Program-made: the position numbers and the translations under genes
Shown here: positions 1 through 7,150 of the stretch, piece by piece
Position numbering within the stretch: the stretch's first letter is position 1
How the letters are laid out: every line of letters begins with the position of its first letter
Notes under the pieces: model-generated
Databases searched by the model: none
Seen by the model: only the letters and a program-made list of their open reading frames with translations
Told to the model about the DNA's origin: nothing
From: Pseudomonadota bacterium
GTDB lineage: Bacteria; Pseudomonadota; Gammaproteobacteria; Xanthomonadales; Xanthomonadaceae
Assembly (NCBI GenBank): GCA_023430045.1
Contig: JAEZCF010000154.1
Coordinates: 1 to 7,339, forward strand
Direction of reading: 5' to 3'
Length of the DNA: 7,339 bases

Positions 1-2593
1 CCACCGCCGCGGCCGATGCCGGGGCGGTGGCGCCGTCCAGCCATCGCACCGACTCCAGCCGCAACAGGAAGCGCAGCTGCGATTCGAAGCGCGCCACGCG
101 GGTGCGGTCGGCGTCCACGCCGCCGTCCAGCAGCAGGCGCACCGGCTTGCCCGGCGACACGCCCAGCTCGCTGCGCACCCGGCGCAGGCCGGAGACCATG
201 GCCTTGAACCACTCGATGTCGGACTCGGCGGCGGCGTGGTCCTGGCCGGCGAAATCCTCCTCGCGCGGATACGGCTGCAGCGAGATCGAGGCCGCGTCGA
301 TGCCCACCCGCGGGGCGACCTGGCGCCACAGTTCCTCGGTCACGAACGGCACCAGCGGGTGCAGCAGGCGCAGCAGGTGCTCCAGCACGTACAGCAGGGT
401 GTGGCGGGTGCTGGCCGCGGCGACGGCGTCATCGCCGTTGAGCGCCGGCTTGGCCAGCTCCACGAACCAGTCGCAGAACTCGTTCCAGGCGAACTCGTAC
501 AGCGCCTGCGCCAGCAGGTCGAAGCGGTAGCCGGCGAACTGCGCGCGGGCCTGCGCGGTGACCGTCGCCAGCCGCGCCAGGATCCACTTCTCGGCATCGG
601 TCACCGGCTGCGGCGCGCCGGAGAAGCTGGCGCCGTCGGTGTTCATCAGCACGAAGCGGGTGGCGTTCCACAGCTTGTTGCAGAAGTTCTTGTAGCCCTC
701 GGCGCGGCCCAGGTCGAACTTGATGTCGCGGCCGTGGCCGGCCAGCGCGGCAATGGTGAAGCGCAGCGCATCGGCGCCGTGGGCGGCGATGCCGTCGGGG
801 AACTCCTTGCGCGTGGCCTTCTCGATCTTCTCGGCCAGGCGCGGCTGCATCAGCCCGCGGGTGCGCTTGGCGACCAGGTCCTCCAGCGGGATGCCGTCGA
901 TGATGTCCAGCGGGTCCAGCACGTTGCCCTTGGACTTGGACATCTTCTGGCCCTGCGCATCGCGGATCAGGCCGGTCATGTAGACGTCGCGGAACGGCAC
1001 CTTGCCGGTGAAGTGGTCGGTGGCCATGATCATCCGCGCCCCCCAGAAGAAGATGATGTCGAAGCCGGTGACCAGCACCGACGAGGGCAGGTAGCGGTCG
1101 AAGCCGCGCTGCGCCATCGCCTCCCGGTCGGGCCAGCCCAGGGTCGAGAACGGCCACAGCTGCGAGGAGAACCAGGTCTCCAGCACGTCGCTGTCCTGGC
1201 TCAGTACGACGTCGGCGCCCAGGCCGTGCGTCGCGCGGACCTCGTCCTCGCTGCGGCCGACATAGAACCTGCCCTGCGCGTCGAACCAGGCCGGGATACG
1301 GTGGCCCCACCACAGCTGGCGGGTGATGCACCAGTCCTGGATGTTCTCCATCCAGTGGCGGTAGGTGTTGATCCAGTTCGGCGGGACGAACTTCACCTCG
1401 CCCGATTCGACCAGCTCCAGGCCACGCTTCGCCAGCGCGTCCATCTTCACGAACCACTGGTTGGTCAGGTACGGCTCGATCACCTGGCCGGTACGGTCGC
1501 CACGCGGCACCTGCAGCTTGTGTGGCTTCGTTTCCACCAGCAGGCCCTGCGCCTCCAGGTCGGCCAGCACCGCCTTGCGCGCATCGTAGCGGACCAGGCC
1601 GCGGTACTGCGCCGGCGCGTTGTCGTTGAGCGCGGCCTCGGCGGTGAACAGGTTGATCAGCGGCAGGCCGTGGCGCTGGCCCACCTGGTAGTCGTTGAAG
1701 TCGTGCGCCGGGGTGACCTTGACCACGCCGGTGCCGAACTCAAGGTCCACGTAGTCGTCGCCGATCACCGCGATGCGGCGGCCGGTCAGCGGCAGCAGCA
1801 CGTCCCTGCCGATCAGGCCCGGGTAGCGCGGGTCCTGCGGATGGATCATCGCCGCGGTGTCGCCGAGCAGGGTTTCCGGGCGGGTGGTGGCCACGACCAG
1901 GTAATCGCGGGTTTCGCGCAGGGTCTCGTTGCCGTCGGCATCGCGCTCGATGTGCTCGTAGCTCAGCCCGTCTTCCAGCGAATAGGCGATCGACCAGAGG
2001 AAGCCGGCTTCCTCGGCGCTCTCCACTTCCAGGTCGGAAATGGCGGTCTTCAGTACCGGGTCCCAGTTGACCAGGCGCTGGCCACGATAGATCAGGCCCT
2101 GCTCATGCCAGCGCACGAAGGCCTCTATCACCGCTTCGGACGGCTGCGGGTCCATGGTGAAGGTGCTGCGCGACCAGTCCGCCGATGTGCCCAGGCGGCG
2201 CATCTGCCGTTCAATGGTGTCGCCGGACTGCTGCTTCCACTCCCACACCTTGCCGATGAAGCCCTCGCGGCCCAGCGAATCGCGGGTTTCGCCGTTGCCT
2301 TCCTGCGCCAGGTTGCGGCTGACCACCATCTCGGTGGCGATGCCCGCATGGTCGGTACCGACCTGCCACAGCGTGTCGTAGCCGCGCATGCGGTGGTAGC
2401 GCACCAGCGCATCCATCAGCGTCTGCTGGAACGCATGGCCCATGTGCAGGGTGCCGGTCACGTTCGGCGGCGGCAGCAGGATGGTGTACGGCTCCCCCTG
2501 GCCGGACGGCTTGAAGTGGCCAGCCTTCTCCCAGGCATCGTAGGTGTCCTTTTCGAAGGACGTCGGGTCGTAGCTGGAATCGAGTCGGGTCAT
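1..2593 (-). CDS. valS: Valyl-tRNA synthetase, 3' end cut by the window edge
   Basis: ValS is a cytoplasmic class I aminoacyl-tRNA synthetase that charges tRNA-Val and hydrolyses mischarged Thr-tRNA-Val. The frame stays open from ATG at 2593 to the left edge (864 codons). E. coli ValS has about 951 residues, so the C-terminal coiled-coil is probably what is missing. Visible in order: an N-terminus starting MTRLDSSYDP; the PPPNVTG segment with the HIGH-type signature HMGH (residues 50-53); GTDHAGIAT shortly after; the CP1 editing domain with TTRPET (236-241) and HDFND (297-301); DVLETWFSS (469-477); the KMSKS loop (550-554); then an anticodon-binding region containing a NEFCDWF segment. GTDHAGIAT and the editing motifs favour ValS over IleS or LeuS. 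No clear Shine-Dalgarno precedes the ATG; the start is chosen because the N-terminus looks family-like from there. It is the last visible gene of the pepA-holC-valS group, 77 bp after holC. Confidence 0.97.
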   Translation of the reverse strand, partial: MTRLDSSYDPTSFEKDTYDAWEKAGHFKPSGQGEPYTILLPPPNVTGTLHMGHAFQQTLMDALVRYHRMRGYDTLWQVGTDHAGIATEMVVSRNLAQEGNGETRDSLGREGFIGKVWEWKQQSGDTIERQMRRLGTSADWSRSTFTMDPQPSEAVIEAFVRWHEQGLIYRGQRLVNWDPVLKTAISDLEVESAEEAGFLWSIAYSLEDGLSYEHIERDADGNETLRETRDYLVVATTRPETLLGDTAAMIHPQDPRYPGLIGRDVLLPLTGRRIAVIGDDYVDLEFGTGVVKVTPAHDFNDYQVGQRHGLPLINLFTAEAALNDNAPAQYRGLVRYDARKAVLADLEAQGLLVETKPHKLQVPRGDRTGQVIEPYLTNQWFVKMDALAKRGLELVESGEVKFVPPNWINTYRHWMENIQDWCITRQLWWGHRIPAWFDAQGRFYVGRSEDEVRATHGLGADVVLSQDSDVLETWFSSQLWPFSTLGWPDREAMAQRGFDRYLPSSVLVTGFDIIFFWGARMIMATDHFTGKVPFRDVYMTGLIRDAQGQKMSKSKGNVLDPLDIIDGIPLEDLVAKRTRGLMQPRLAEKIEKATRKEFPDGIAAHGADALRFTIAALAGHGRDIKFDLGRAEGYKNFCNKLWNATRFVLMNTDGASFSGAPQPVTDAEKWILARLATVTAQARAQFAGYRFDLLAQALYEFAWNEFCDWFVELAKPALNGDDAVAAASTRHTLLYVLEHLLRLLHPLVPFVTEELWRQVAPRVGIDAASISLQPYPREEDFAGQDHAAAESDIEWFKAMVSGLRRVRSELGVSPGKPVRLLLDGGVDADRTRVARFESQLRFLLRLESVRWLDGATAPASAAAV

Positions 2594-2638
2594 GCGGGGC
2601 AACCGGGAAGGTATTCGGGGGAGGATCAGGGCATCTGC

Positions 2639-2659
2639 CCGGCGCTTCAAGTGCGCCGG
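2639..2659 (-). other. Short inverted repeat in the holC-valS spacer
   Basis: CCGGCGC (2639-2645) and GCGCCGG (2653-2659) form a perfect 7-bp stem with a 7-nt loop, 11 nt after the holC stop in the direction of transcription. No T-run follows on the minus strand, so it is not a convincing intrinsic terminator. It could act as a weak pause or mRNA-stability hairpin, or be a chance structure in GC-rich DNA. Confidence 0.4.
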
Positions 2660-2670
2660 CGAGCGCCTGC

Positions 2671-3096
2671 TTACATGTCGTGCTTGGACAGGTCGTAACC
2701 CGCGTCCTTGTACTGCCGCCAGCGCTCTCTCAGGGGCTCGCGCGCTTCCGGATCGGCCGGCACCACTTCCAGCACGCGGTCGCATTCGCCCATCCACGGC
2801 TGGTCGCGCAGGTTGATCACCAGCGGGCGGGCCGGCGCGTCGGTGCCGGGCGCGGCGATCAGCACCAGCGCTTCTTCCTCGTCCATGTCCTCGCCGGCGA
2901 TCTGGTGCGGAATGTAGGCCTCGTCATCGAAGGCCCACAGCAGCTCATCCAGCTCTTCGGCCTGCGCCTGGTCACGCGCGAGCACCAGGGTGAACAGCCC
3001 GGCGTCGTTGGCCTTGCGCGCCAGTTCGCAGACCAGCCGCAGCGGTTCGGCGAGGAAGCGGGGCTTGGCGATCAGGTAGAAATCTGCGCGGGGCAT
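2671..3096 (-). CDS. holC: DNA polymerase III subunit chi
   Basis: HolC (chi) belongs to the clamp-loader part of DNA polymerase III holoenzyme. With psi (HolD) it links the clamp loader to single-stranded DNA-binding protein during lagging-strand synthesis. The 141-residue product is close to the 147 residues of E. coli chi and shows the family pattern: an N-terminal FYL strand (6-8), VCEL (22-25), the LDELLW helix (49-54), the IPHQIAGE segment (62-69), INL (94-96) and a C-terminal R-R-Y-K-AGYDL stretch (124-136). That C-terminal stretch corresponds to the part of E. coli chi reported to contact the SSB tail. An acidic run (EDMDEEE, 69-75) follows the AGE motif. ATG at 3096 gives the family-like N-terminus; no strong Shine-Dalgarno precedes it. 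It lies between pepA and valS, as in E. coli, and ends in TAA. Confidence 0.95.
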   Translation of the reverse strand: MPRADFYLIAKPRFLAEPLRLVCELARKANDAGLFTLVLARDQAQAEELDELLWAFDDEAYIPHQIAGEDMDEEEALVLIAAPGTDAPARPLVINLRDQPWMGECDRVLEVVPADPEAREPLRERWRQYKDAGYDLSKHDM

Positions 3097-3144
3097 GGCG
3101 GGGTCCGTAGCGGGGCAGGCAGGGGGCGGCAGCGCCGGGGGTAA

Positions 3145-3173
3145 ACCCTGGCCGGCAGGGCGCCGGCCAGGGT
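3145..3173 (-). terminator. Perfect 12-bp hairpin after pepA, terminator or attenuator-like
   Basis: ACCCTGGCCGGC (3145-3156) and GCCGGCCAGGGT (3162-3173) are exact reverse complements with a 5-nt loop. Read on the minus strand, the stem begins 11 nt after the pepA stop and its 3' arm is followed by TTTAC once the closing T is included, so there is only a very short T-run. Position and strength suit an intrinsic terminator or a partial terminator inside the pepA-holC-valS group. On the plus strand no T-run follows. A processing or 3'-end stabilising hairpin is the alternative. Confidence 0.6.
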
Positions 3174-3184
3174 CGGGTACGACA

Positions 3185-4663
3185 TCAGGCGCGAACGGAC
3201 TGGTCCAGCAGCCACTGGCTCAGCAGGCCGACCGGGCGACCGGTTGCCATGCCGCGCTTGCCTTCATCGCTGGCCACGCCGGCGATGTCCAGGTGCGCCC
3301 AGCGCTGGCCTTCGGTGAAGCGCGACAGGAAGCAGCCGGCGGTGATGGCGCCGGCCCAGCGGCCACCGATGTTGTAGACGTCGGCGAAGCTGGAATCCAA
3401 CATCGGCTGGTATTCGTCCCACAGCGGCAGGCGCCAGGCGCGGTCGAACACGTGTTCACCGGCGGCCAGCAGCTCGTGGGCCAGGTCGTCATGCTTGGTC
3501 ATAAGGCCGGCGGTCTGGTGGCCCAGTGCGACCAGGCAGGCACCGGTCAGGGTCGCCACGTCGACCAGCGCCTGGGGTTCGAAACGCTGCGCGTAGGTCA
3601 GCGCGTCGCACAGGATCAGGCGGCCTTCGGCGTCGGTGTTGCCGACTTCGATGGTCTTGCCCGACATCGAGGTGATCACGTCCGAGGGGCGGTAGGCGTT
3701 GCCATCGATGGCGTTTTCCACCGCCGGCACCACCACCACCAGGTTCAACGGCAGCTTGGCCGTCACCGCCGCGACAAAGGTGCCGATGACGTTGGCGCCA
3801 CCGCACATGTCGTACTTCATCTCTTCGATGCCGCCCTGGGTCTTCAGGTTGACGCCACCGGTATCGAAGGTGATGCCCTTGCCGACCAGCACGTAGGGCT
3901 TGGCGTCGCCGCCGTTGCTCCACTTCAGCACCACCAGGCGCGGGCGGTTGGCCGAGCCACGGGCCACGGCCAGCAGCGAGCCCATGCCCAGCGCTTCCAT
4001 CTGCTGCTCGTCCAGGATCTCCGCTTCGGCGCCGTCATGGGCCTGGGCGAAGGCGACCGAGGACTCGGCCAGGTAGGCCGGAGTGCAGACGTTCGGCGGC
4101 AGGTTGCCCAGTTCGCGGGCGTACTGCACGCCGGCGGCGATCGCCTGGCCCTGGGCCAGCGCCTGGGTGTCGGTGCCGGCGATGGCCAGCGTGGTCAGGC
4201 CGGGTTCGTCGGCCTTCTTCTTGCCCAGCGTGGCGCTGTAGCGGTAGGCGGCGTGGTCGGCGGTGATGATGGCCTGGCGGATGTTCCAGGCGGCATCGCG
4301 GCCCTTGACCTCGATCTCGGTCAGGGTGAACAGCGCGTGGTGGTTGACCCCGCTCTTCAGGGCGCGGCTGGCATCGCCCACGGCCTTGAGGTACTGCGGC
4401 ACGCCGAACTTGGCCGGCTCACCGAGCCCGACCACCAGCACGCGTGCGGCGGCGACGCCGGGCAGATCGTGCAGTACGGTGGTGTTGCCGGTCTTGCCGC
4501 CCACGTCGCCGCGGGCGATCAGGGCCGACAGGCGGCCGCTGGACGCGGTGTCCAGGGCCTGTGCCGCCGGGCTCAGGGTCTGGTCGGCATAGGCGCCGAC
4601 GATGACGCAATCGCACTCGGCCGAGGCCGGGGCTGCGTGGTTCAGGGTGAATTCCAGGGCCAT
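3185..4663 (-). CDS. pepA: Leucyl aminopeptidase, M17 family
   Basis: PepA is a two-metal cytosolic aminopeptidase, a hexamer in characterised members, that removes N-terminal residues such as leucine from peptides. In E. coli it also binds DNA as an accessory factor in Xer recombination and as a regulator of carAB; whether that holds here cannot be seen. The 492-residue product has an N-terminal domain (about 1-165) and the catalytic domain. By alignment from memory with E. coli PepA, the metal ligands are K262, D267, D285, D344 and E346, and the catalytic residues are K274 and R348; all are present. The M17 signature NTDAEGRL spans 342-349. The segment after K262 reads GITFDTGGVNLK, against DSGGISIK in E. 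coli. The ATG at 4663 has only a weak GGAA 10-12 nt upstream. It diverges from lptF and is first in the minus-strand group. Confidence 0.97.
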   Translation of the reverse strand: MALEFTLNHAAPASAECDCVIVGAYADQTLSPAAQALDTASSGRLSALIARGDVGGKTGNTTVLHDLPGVAAARVLVVGLGEPAKFGVPQYLKAVGDASRALKSGVNHHALFTLTEIEVKGRDAAWNIRQAIITADHAAYRYSATLGKKKADEPGLTTLAIAGTDTQALAQGQAIAAGVQYARELGNLPPNVCTPAYLAESSVAFAQAHDGAEAEILDEQQMEALGMGSLLAVARGSANRPRLVVLKWSNGGDAKPYVLVGKGITFDTGGVNLKTQGGIEEMKYDMCGGANVIGTFVAAVTAKLPLNLVVVVPAVENAIDGNAYRPSDVITSMSGKTIEVGNTDAEGRLILCDALTYAQRFEPQALVDVATLTGACLVALGHQTAGLMTKHDDLAHELLAAGEHVFDRAWRLPLWDEYQPMLDSSFADVYNIGGRWAGAITAGCFLSRFTEGQRWAHLDIAGVASDEGKRGMATGRPVGLLSQWLLDQSVRA

Positions 4664-4767
4664 TGATCAGATTCCGTTGGCAAATCCGTACAATCGCGAG
4701 CTGTTTACGTCCCGTCAGTAGACTGGGCAGCACCGCGAACGAATCCGAGAGTTTAAACCACCGCCCC
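4664..4767. promoter_or_regulatory. Divergent pepA / lptF promoter region
   Basis: This 104-bp spacer must hold the 5' signals of both transcription units unless promoters lie inside the genes. On the plus strand TACAAT (4689-4694) is one base from the sigma-70 -10 consensus. The best upstream match, TTGATC (4663-4668), sits 20 nt away, which is long, so the -35 is uncertain. On the minus strand CTGACG (4718-4713) and GATTGT (4695-4690) are spaced 17 nt apart and form a weak candidate for pepA. The two -10 candidates overlap on opposite strands. The spacer is visibly more AT-rich than its surroundings and contains the palindromes TCGCGA (4694-4699) and GTTTAAAC (4751-4758). No strong Shine-Dalgarno is seen before lptF; GAGAG (4747-4751) is 16 nt from its ATG, too far to be typical. 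No recognised operator was identified. Confidence 0.45.
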
Positions 4768-5847
4768 ATGTCGAAGCTCGATCGCTATCTCCTGCGTGAT
4801 TTCGTCCAGAGTTTCCTGGCCACCCTGATCGTGTTGCTGGTGGTGAGCGTCGGTGGTGTCCTGGTGGACATCCTCGGCAACATCGCCGACGGCCGGCTGC
4901 CTGCCCGCCTGCTGTTCTCCCAGCTGGGCCTGCAGTTCATCGTCTATATGCCGCTGATCCTGCCGCTGGCGCTGATGCTGGGCCTGCTGCTGGCCACGGC
5001 CCGGCTGTACCGGGACTCGGAAATGGCGGTCATCACCGCCATCGGGGTCGGCCCCAAGCGCCTGCTGCGCCCGCTGCTGATGCTGGTGGTGCCCGTGGTC
5101 GGGCTGATCGCCCTGTGCTCGCTGTGGCTGGGCCCCTGGGCCGATCGCACCGGCGAGACGATGATCGACGAGGCCAACCGCAGCGTGGTCATGGCCGGCC
5201 TGGAGGCGGGCAAGTTCACCCCGCTGCCCAATGGCGGCGTGGTCTACCTCTCTTCGGTCTCCCCGGATGGCACCCAGCTGGGCAAGGTCTTCCTGCAGCG
5301 ACAGAAGGAGGATCGCCTCGAAGTGATCTCCGCCGATCACGGCCGGATGTACTTCGAAGGCGCCAAGCAGCGCTATCTGGAACTGGACGATGGCCACCAG
5401 GTCGAAGGCCCGGCCAATGGCGCGCTGGACTACAAGCTGATGACCTTCGCCCGCAACGACGTGGCCATGCCCGACGGTGCCGAGACCCGCAAGGACGATG
5501 ACCCCGAGCTGCTGCGCACCACCCAGCTGTTCGGCGATGAACGCCCCGAGGCCCAGGCCCAGCTGCACTCGCGCATCGCCCCGCCGCTGATCGCACTGGC
5601 CTTCGCCCTGATGACCCTGCCGCTGGCCCGCAGCTCGCCGCGCCAGCAGCGCTACGGCCGGATGATGCTGGCCTTCCTGGCCTACATGGTCGGCATGAAC
5701 CTGATGTTCATCGGCACCCGCTGGATCGCCGATGGCAAGATCCCCGCCGTGGCGGGCCTGTGGTGGCTGACCCTGCCGCTGCTGGGCCTGGCCCTGTGGA
5801 TGTATTTCCGCGACGGCAAACTGTCGCGCCCCCGGAGGACCGCATGA
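4768..5847 (+). CDS. lptF: LPS export ABC transporter permease LptF
   Basis: LptF pairs with LptG in the inner membrane and, with two LptB ATPases, extracts lipopolysaccharide and passes it via LptC to the periplasmic bridge. The 359-residue product (E. coli about 366) begins MSKLDRYLLRDF, typical of LptF. It has three N-terminal membrane segments (about 13-35, 53-78, 100-122), a periplasmic beta-jellyroll-like domain (about 125-265) and three C-terminal segments (about 270-287, 299-319, 327-346). RLYRDSEMAVITAIGVG (79-95) matches the cytoplasmic coupling helix that docks on LptB; E85 aligns by eye with the functionally important Glu84 of E. coli LptF. LPLARSSPRQQRYGR (284-298) resembles the conserved LptF loop after membrane segment 4. 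The frame is open upstream to a TTG at 4663, but the first 35 codons there are not LptF-like and would overlap the pepA start, so ATG 4768 is preferred. It overlaps lptG by 4 bases. Confidence 0.96.
   Translation: MSKLDRYLLRDFVQSFLATLIVLLVVSVGGVLVDILGNIADGRLPARLLFSQLGLQFIVYMPLILPLALMLGLLLATARLYRDSEMAVITAIGVGPKRLLRPLLMLVVPVVGLIALCSLWLGPWADRTGETMIDEANRSVVMAGLEAGKFTPLPNGGVVYLSSVSPDGTQLGKVFLQRQKEDRLEVISADHGRMYFEGAKQRYLELDDGHQVEGPANGALDYKLMTFARNDVAMPDGAETRKDDDPELLRTTQLFGDERPEAQAQLHSRIAPPLIALAFALMTLPLARSSPRQQRYGRMMLAFLAYMVGMNLMFIGTRWIADGKIPAVAGLWWLTLPLLGLALWMYFRDGKLSRPRRTA
5834..5839 (+). promoter_or_regulatory. Ribosome binding site deciding the lptG start
   Basis: GGAGGA lies inside the last codons of lptF, 4 nt before the ATG at 5844. 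It is the clearest Shine-Dalgarno in the window. It fixes the lptG start at the ATGA overlap rather than at the upstream GTG (5760) or the internal ATG at codon 7, and suggests translational coupling of LptF and LptG. Confidence 0.8.
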
Positions 5848-6953
5848 ACGTGTTGCGCCCCATGCGGTTTGATCTGTACCTGGGCCGTGCCGTGTTCGGC
5901 ACCGTCCTGCTGACCTGGGCGGTGTTGGTCGGCCTGGACGTGGTGATGGCCTTCTCCGGCGAGTTCAAGGACGTCGGCAAGGGCAGCTATACCCTTGGCC
6001 ACGCCGCCGCCTGGGTGCTGTACACCGTGCCCCGCCGTGCCTACACCTTCTTCCCGACCGCCGCCGTGATCGGCGCGCTGATGGGGCTGGGCCAGCTGGC
6101 CGCCACCTCTGAGCTGACCGCGCTGCGTGCGCTGGGCCTGTCGCGCAAGCGGCTGAGCGTTTCGGTGGCGATCGCGTTGTCGCTGATGACCGCGGTGATG
6201 GTGTTCAGCGGCGAAACGCTGGGTCCGTGGGGCCAAAGCAAGGCCGACGACATCAAGATCAGCGCCAAGTGGGGCAGCAGCCTCAGCGCGGCCCGCTACT
6301 CGGGCGTATGGGCGCGCGAAGGCGATACCTTCCTCAACGCCCAGAGCGGCGATGAGCAGTTGCAGGCCGGCGGTGGCACGCGCCTGATCCTGCACGACGT
6401 GCGCCTGTACAAGATCGCCGACGACGGCCGCCTGGCCTCGCTCACCTATGCGACCACCGCCGAGCACGGCGCCGACGGCTGGGTCCTGAACAAAGTCCGC
6501 CGCGACACGTTCGGTGAGCGTTCGGCCACCCGCGAGACGGCCGAGTCCGAGCCGTGGGATTCACGCCTGGATGCGGCGGCGCTGGCCAGCGGCATTTCCA
6601 AGCCGCGCAATCTGACGGCGATGGATCTGCGCACCAGCATCGAGTACCGCAAGCGCAATGGGCTGGACGCGCGCGATTACGAGGATGTGTACTGGAGCCG
6701 CTGGTTCTATCCGATCAACGTGCTGGCGCTGTGCCTGGCGGCGGTGCCGTTCGCGTTCGGTTCGCTGCGCAGTGGCGGTATGGGGAAGCGCTTGTTCCTG
6801 GGCATTCTGTTCGCGCTGGGCTTCTGGTTGCTGCAGTTGTTCTTCGGGCGCATGGCAGGTGCGTTGAAGTTCGATTACCGGATTGCGTATGCGTTGCCAC
6901 CGATCGTGATGATGGTGGTATCCGGGTTGTTGTTCCGACGAAAGTCGGGCTGA
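5844..6953 (+). CDS. lptG: LPS export ABC transporter permease LptG
   Basis: LptG is the second transmembrane subunit of the LptB2FG exporter; with LptF it forms the LPS cavity and lateral gate in the inner membrane. The 369-residue product (E. coli about 360) has a MRFDLYLGRAV N-terminus. Membrane segments lie at about 16-37, 67-87, 103-121, 288-306, 316-335 and 349-364. A long periplasmic domain lies between the third and fourth (about 125-285). LGQLAATSELTALRALGLS (82-100) fits the coupling helix; E90 aligns by eye with Glu88 of E. coli LptG. The start is set by a strong GGAGGA 4 nt upstream and the ATGA overlap with lptF. It ends FRRKSG in TGA. It is probably co-transcribed with lptF; LptB and LptC are not encoded in the window. 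Confidence 0.96.
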   Translation: MNVLRPMRFDLYLGRAVFGTVLLTWAVLVGLDVVMAFSGEFKDVGKGSYTLGHAAAWVLYTVPRRAYTFFPTAAVIGALMGLGQLAATSELTALRALGLSRKRLSVSVAIALSLMTAVMVFSGETLGPWGQSKADDIKISAKWGSSLSAARYSGVWAREGDTFLNAQSGDEQLQAGGGTRLILHDVRLYKIADDGRLASLTYATTAEHGADGWVLNKVRRDTFGERSATRETAESEPWDSRLDAAALASGISKPRNLTAMDLRTSIEYRKRNGLDARDYEDVYWSRWFYPINVLALCLAAVPFAFGSLRSGGMGKRLFLGILFALGFWLLQLFFGRMAGALKFDYRIAYALPPIVMMVVSGLLFRRKSG

Positions 6954-6956
6954 TTT

Positions 6957-6972
6957 TTCCGCTCGCGCGGAA
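6957..6972 (+). other. Small hairpin directly after lptG
   Basis: TTCCGC (6957-6962) and GCGGAA (6967-6972) pair perfectly around a 4-nt loop, starting 3 nt after the lptG stop. The T-run (6954-6958) comes before the stem, not after it, so this does not fit a plus-strand intrinsic terminator. Its role is unclear. Confidence 0.4.
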
Positions 6973-6992
6973 GATGTCAAACGCTGCAAGAG

Positions 6993-7011
6993 CCAAAGAC
7001 CAAAGCCAAAG
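6993..7011 (+). repeat. Three near-tandem copies of CCAAAG
   Basis: CCAAAG occurs at 6993-6998, 7000-7005 and 7006-7011, the first two separated by a single A. It is a short A-rich repeat in otherwise GC-rich DNA, placed between lptG and the inverted repeats. Confidence 0.6.
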
Positions 7012-7056
7012 CGGCCACCATGTTCTCTCAGGCTAGGCGCGACGGGCTCACCATTC

Positions 7057-7077
7057 CGGGACCCGCCGCAAGTCCCG
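7057..7077. repeat. Inverted repeat CGGGAC / GTCCCG
   Basis: CGGGAC (7057-7062) and GTCCCG (7072-7077) form a perfect 6-bp stem with a 9-nt loop. It is the first of three closely spaced inverted repeats between 7057 and 7150. Confidence 0.45.
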
Positions 7078-7092
7078 CTCCGCGGCCCGGCC

Positions 7093-7108
7093 CAGCCGCT
7101 GGCGGCTG
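7093..7108. repeat. Palindrome CAGCCGC-TG-GCGGCTG
   Basis: The 7-base arms at 7093-7099 and 7102-7108 are exact reverse complements around a 2-nt centre. As a hairpin it would have about 6 pairs and a CTGG loop. It lies 15 nt after the preceding inverted repeat. Confidence 0.5.
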
Positions 7109-7118
7109 TGCGTTCGAC

Positions 7119-7150
7119 CGGATGCGAGGCAGTGCCTCGCGAGCCATCCG
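7119..7150. repeat. Nested inverted repeat with an internal bulge
   Basis: The inner palindrome GCGAGGCA-G-TGCCTCGC spans 7124-7140. The outer arms CGGATG (7119-7124) and CATCCG (7145-7150) are also complementary. Folding would give CGAGGC/GCCTCG (7125-7130/7134-7139) stacked on the outer 6-bp stem, with a 5-nt bulge at 7140-7144. Two stacked perfect stems make it less likely to be chance than the simpler repeats nearby. Confidence 0.55.

Noticed and set aside
429..1457. 342-codon minus-strand frame inside valS
   Set aside because: It is an out-of-frame reading of valS, rich in R, G, P and A, with no start signal or domain.
236..2698. 820-codon open frame on the plus strand opposite valS
   Set aside because: It is antisense to a clear ValS with all its signature motifs. 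Its translation is a low-complexity mix of R, G, A, V, H and Q, as expected from the complement of high-GC codons, with no recognisable domain.
3095..4666. 523-codon open frame on the plus strand opposite pepA
   Set aside because: It mirrors pepA almost exactly on the other strand and has a biased G, A, Q, V and H composition with no family features. PepA carries complete catalytic motifs, so this is a shadow.
4663..4767. 35-codon upstream extension of lptF from TTG 4663
   Set aside because: The extra residues are basic, not LptF-like, and would consume the whole divergent promoter spacer. The family N-terminus begins at ATG 4768.
4753..5568. 271-codon minus-strand frame opposite lptF
   Set aside because: It is antisense to lptF, and its Q-, H- and A-rich translation looks like complemented membrane-protein codons.
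5760..5843. 28-codon upstream extension of lptG from GTG 5760
   Set aside because: It lies wholly within lptF coding sequence and lacks a ribosome binding site, whereas GGAGGA sits just before ATG 5844.
5682..6467. 261-codon minus-strand frame across the lptF-lptG junction
   Set aside because: It overlaps two well-supported genes on the other strand and has biased composition with no domain.
6554..7036. 160-codon plus-strand frame running from lptG into the spacer
   Set aside because: It is an out-of-frame reading of the lptG 3' half that happens to stay open past the stop; no independent support.
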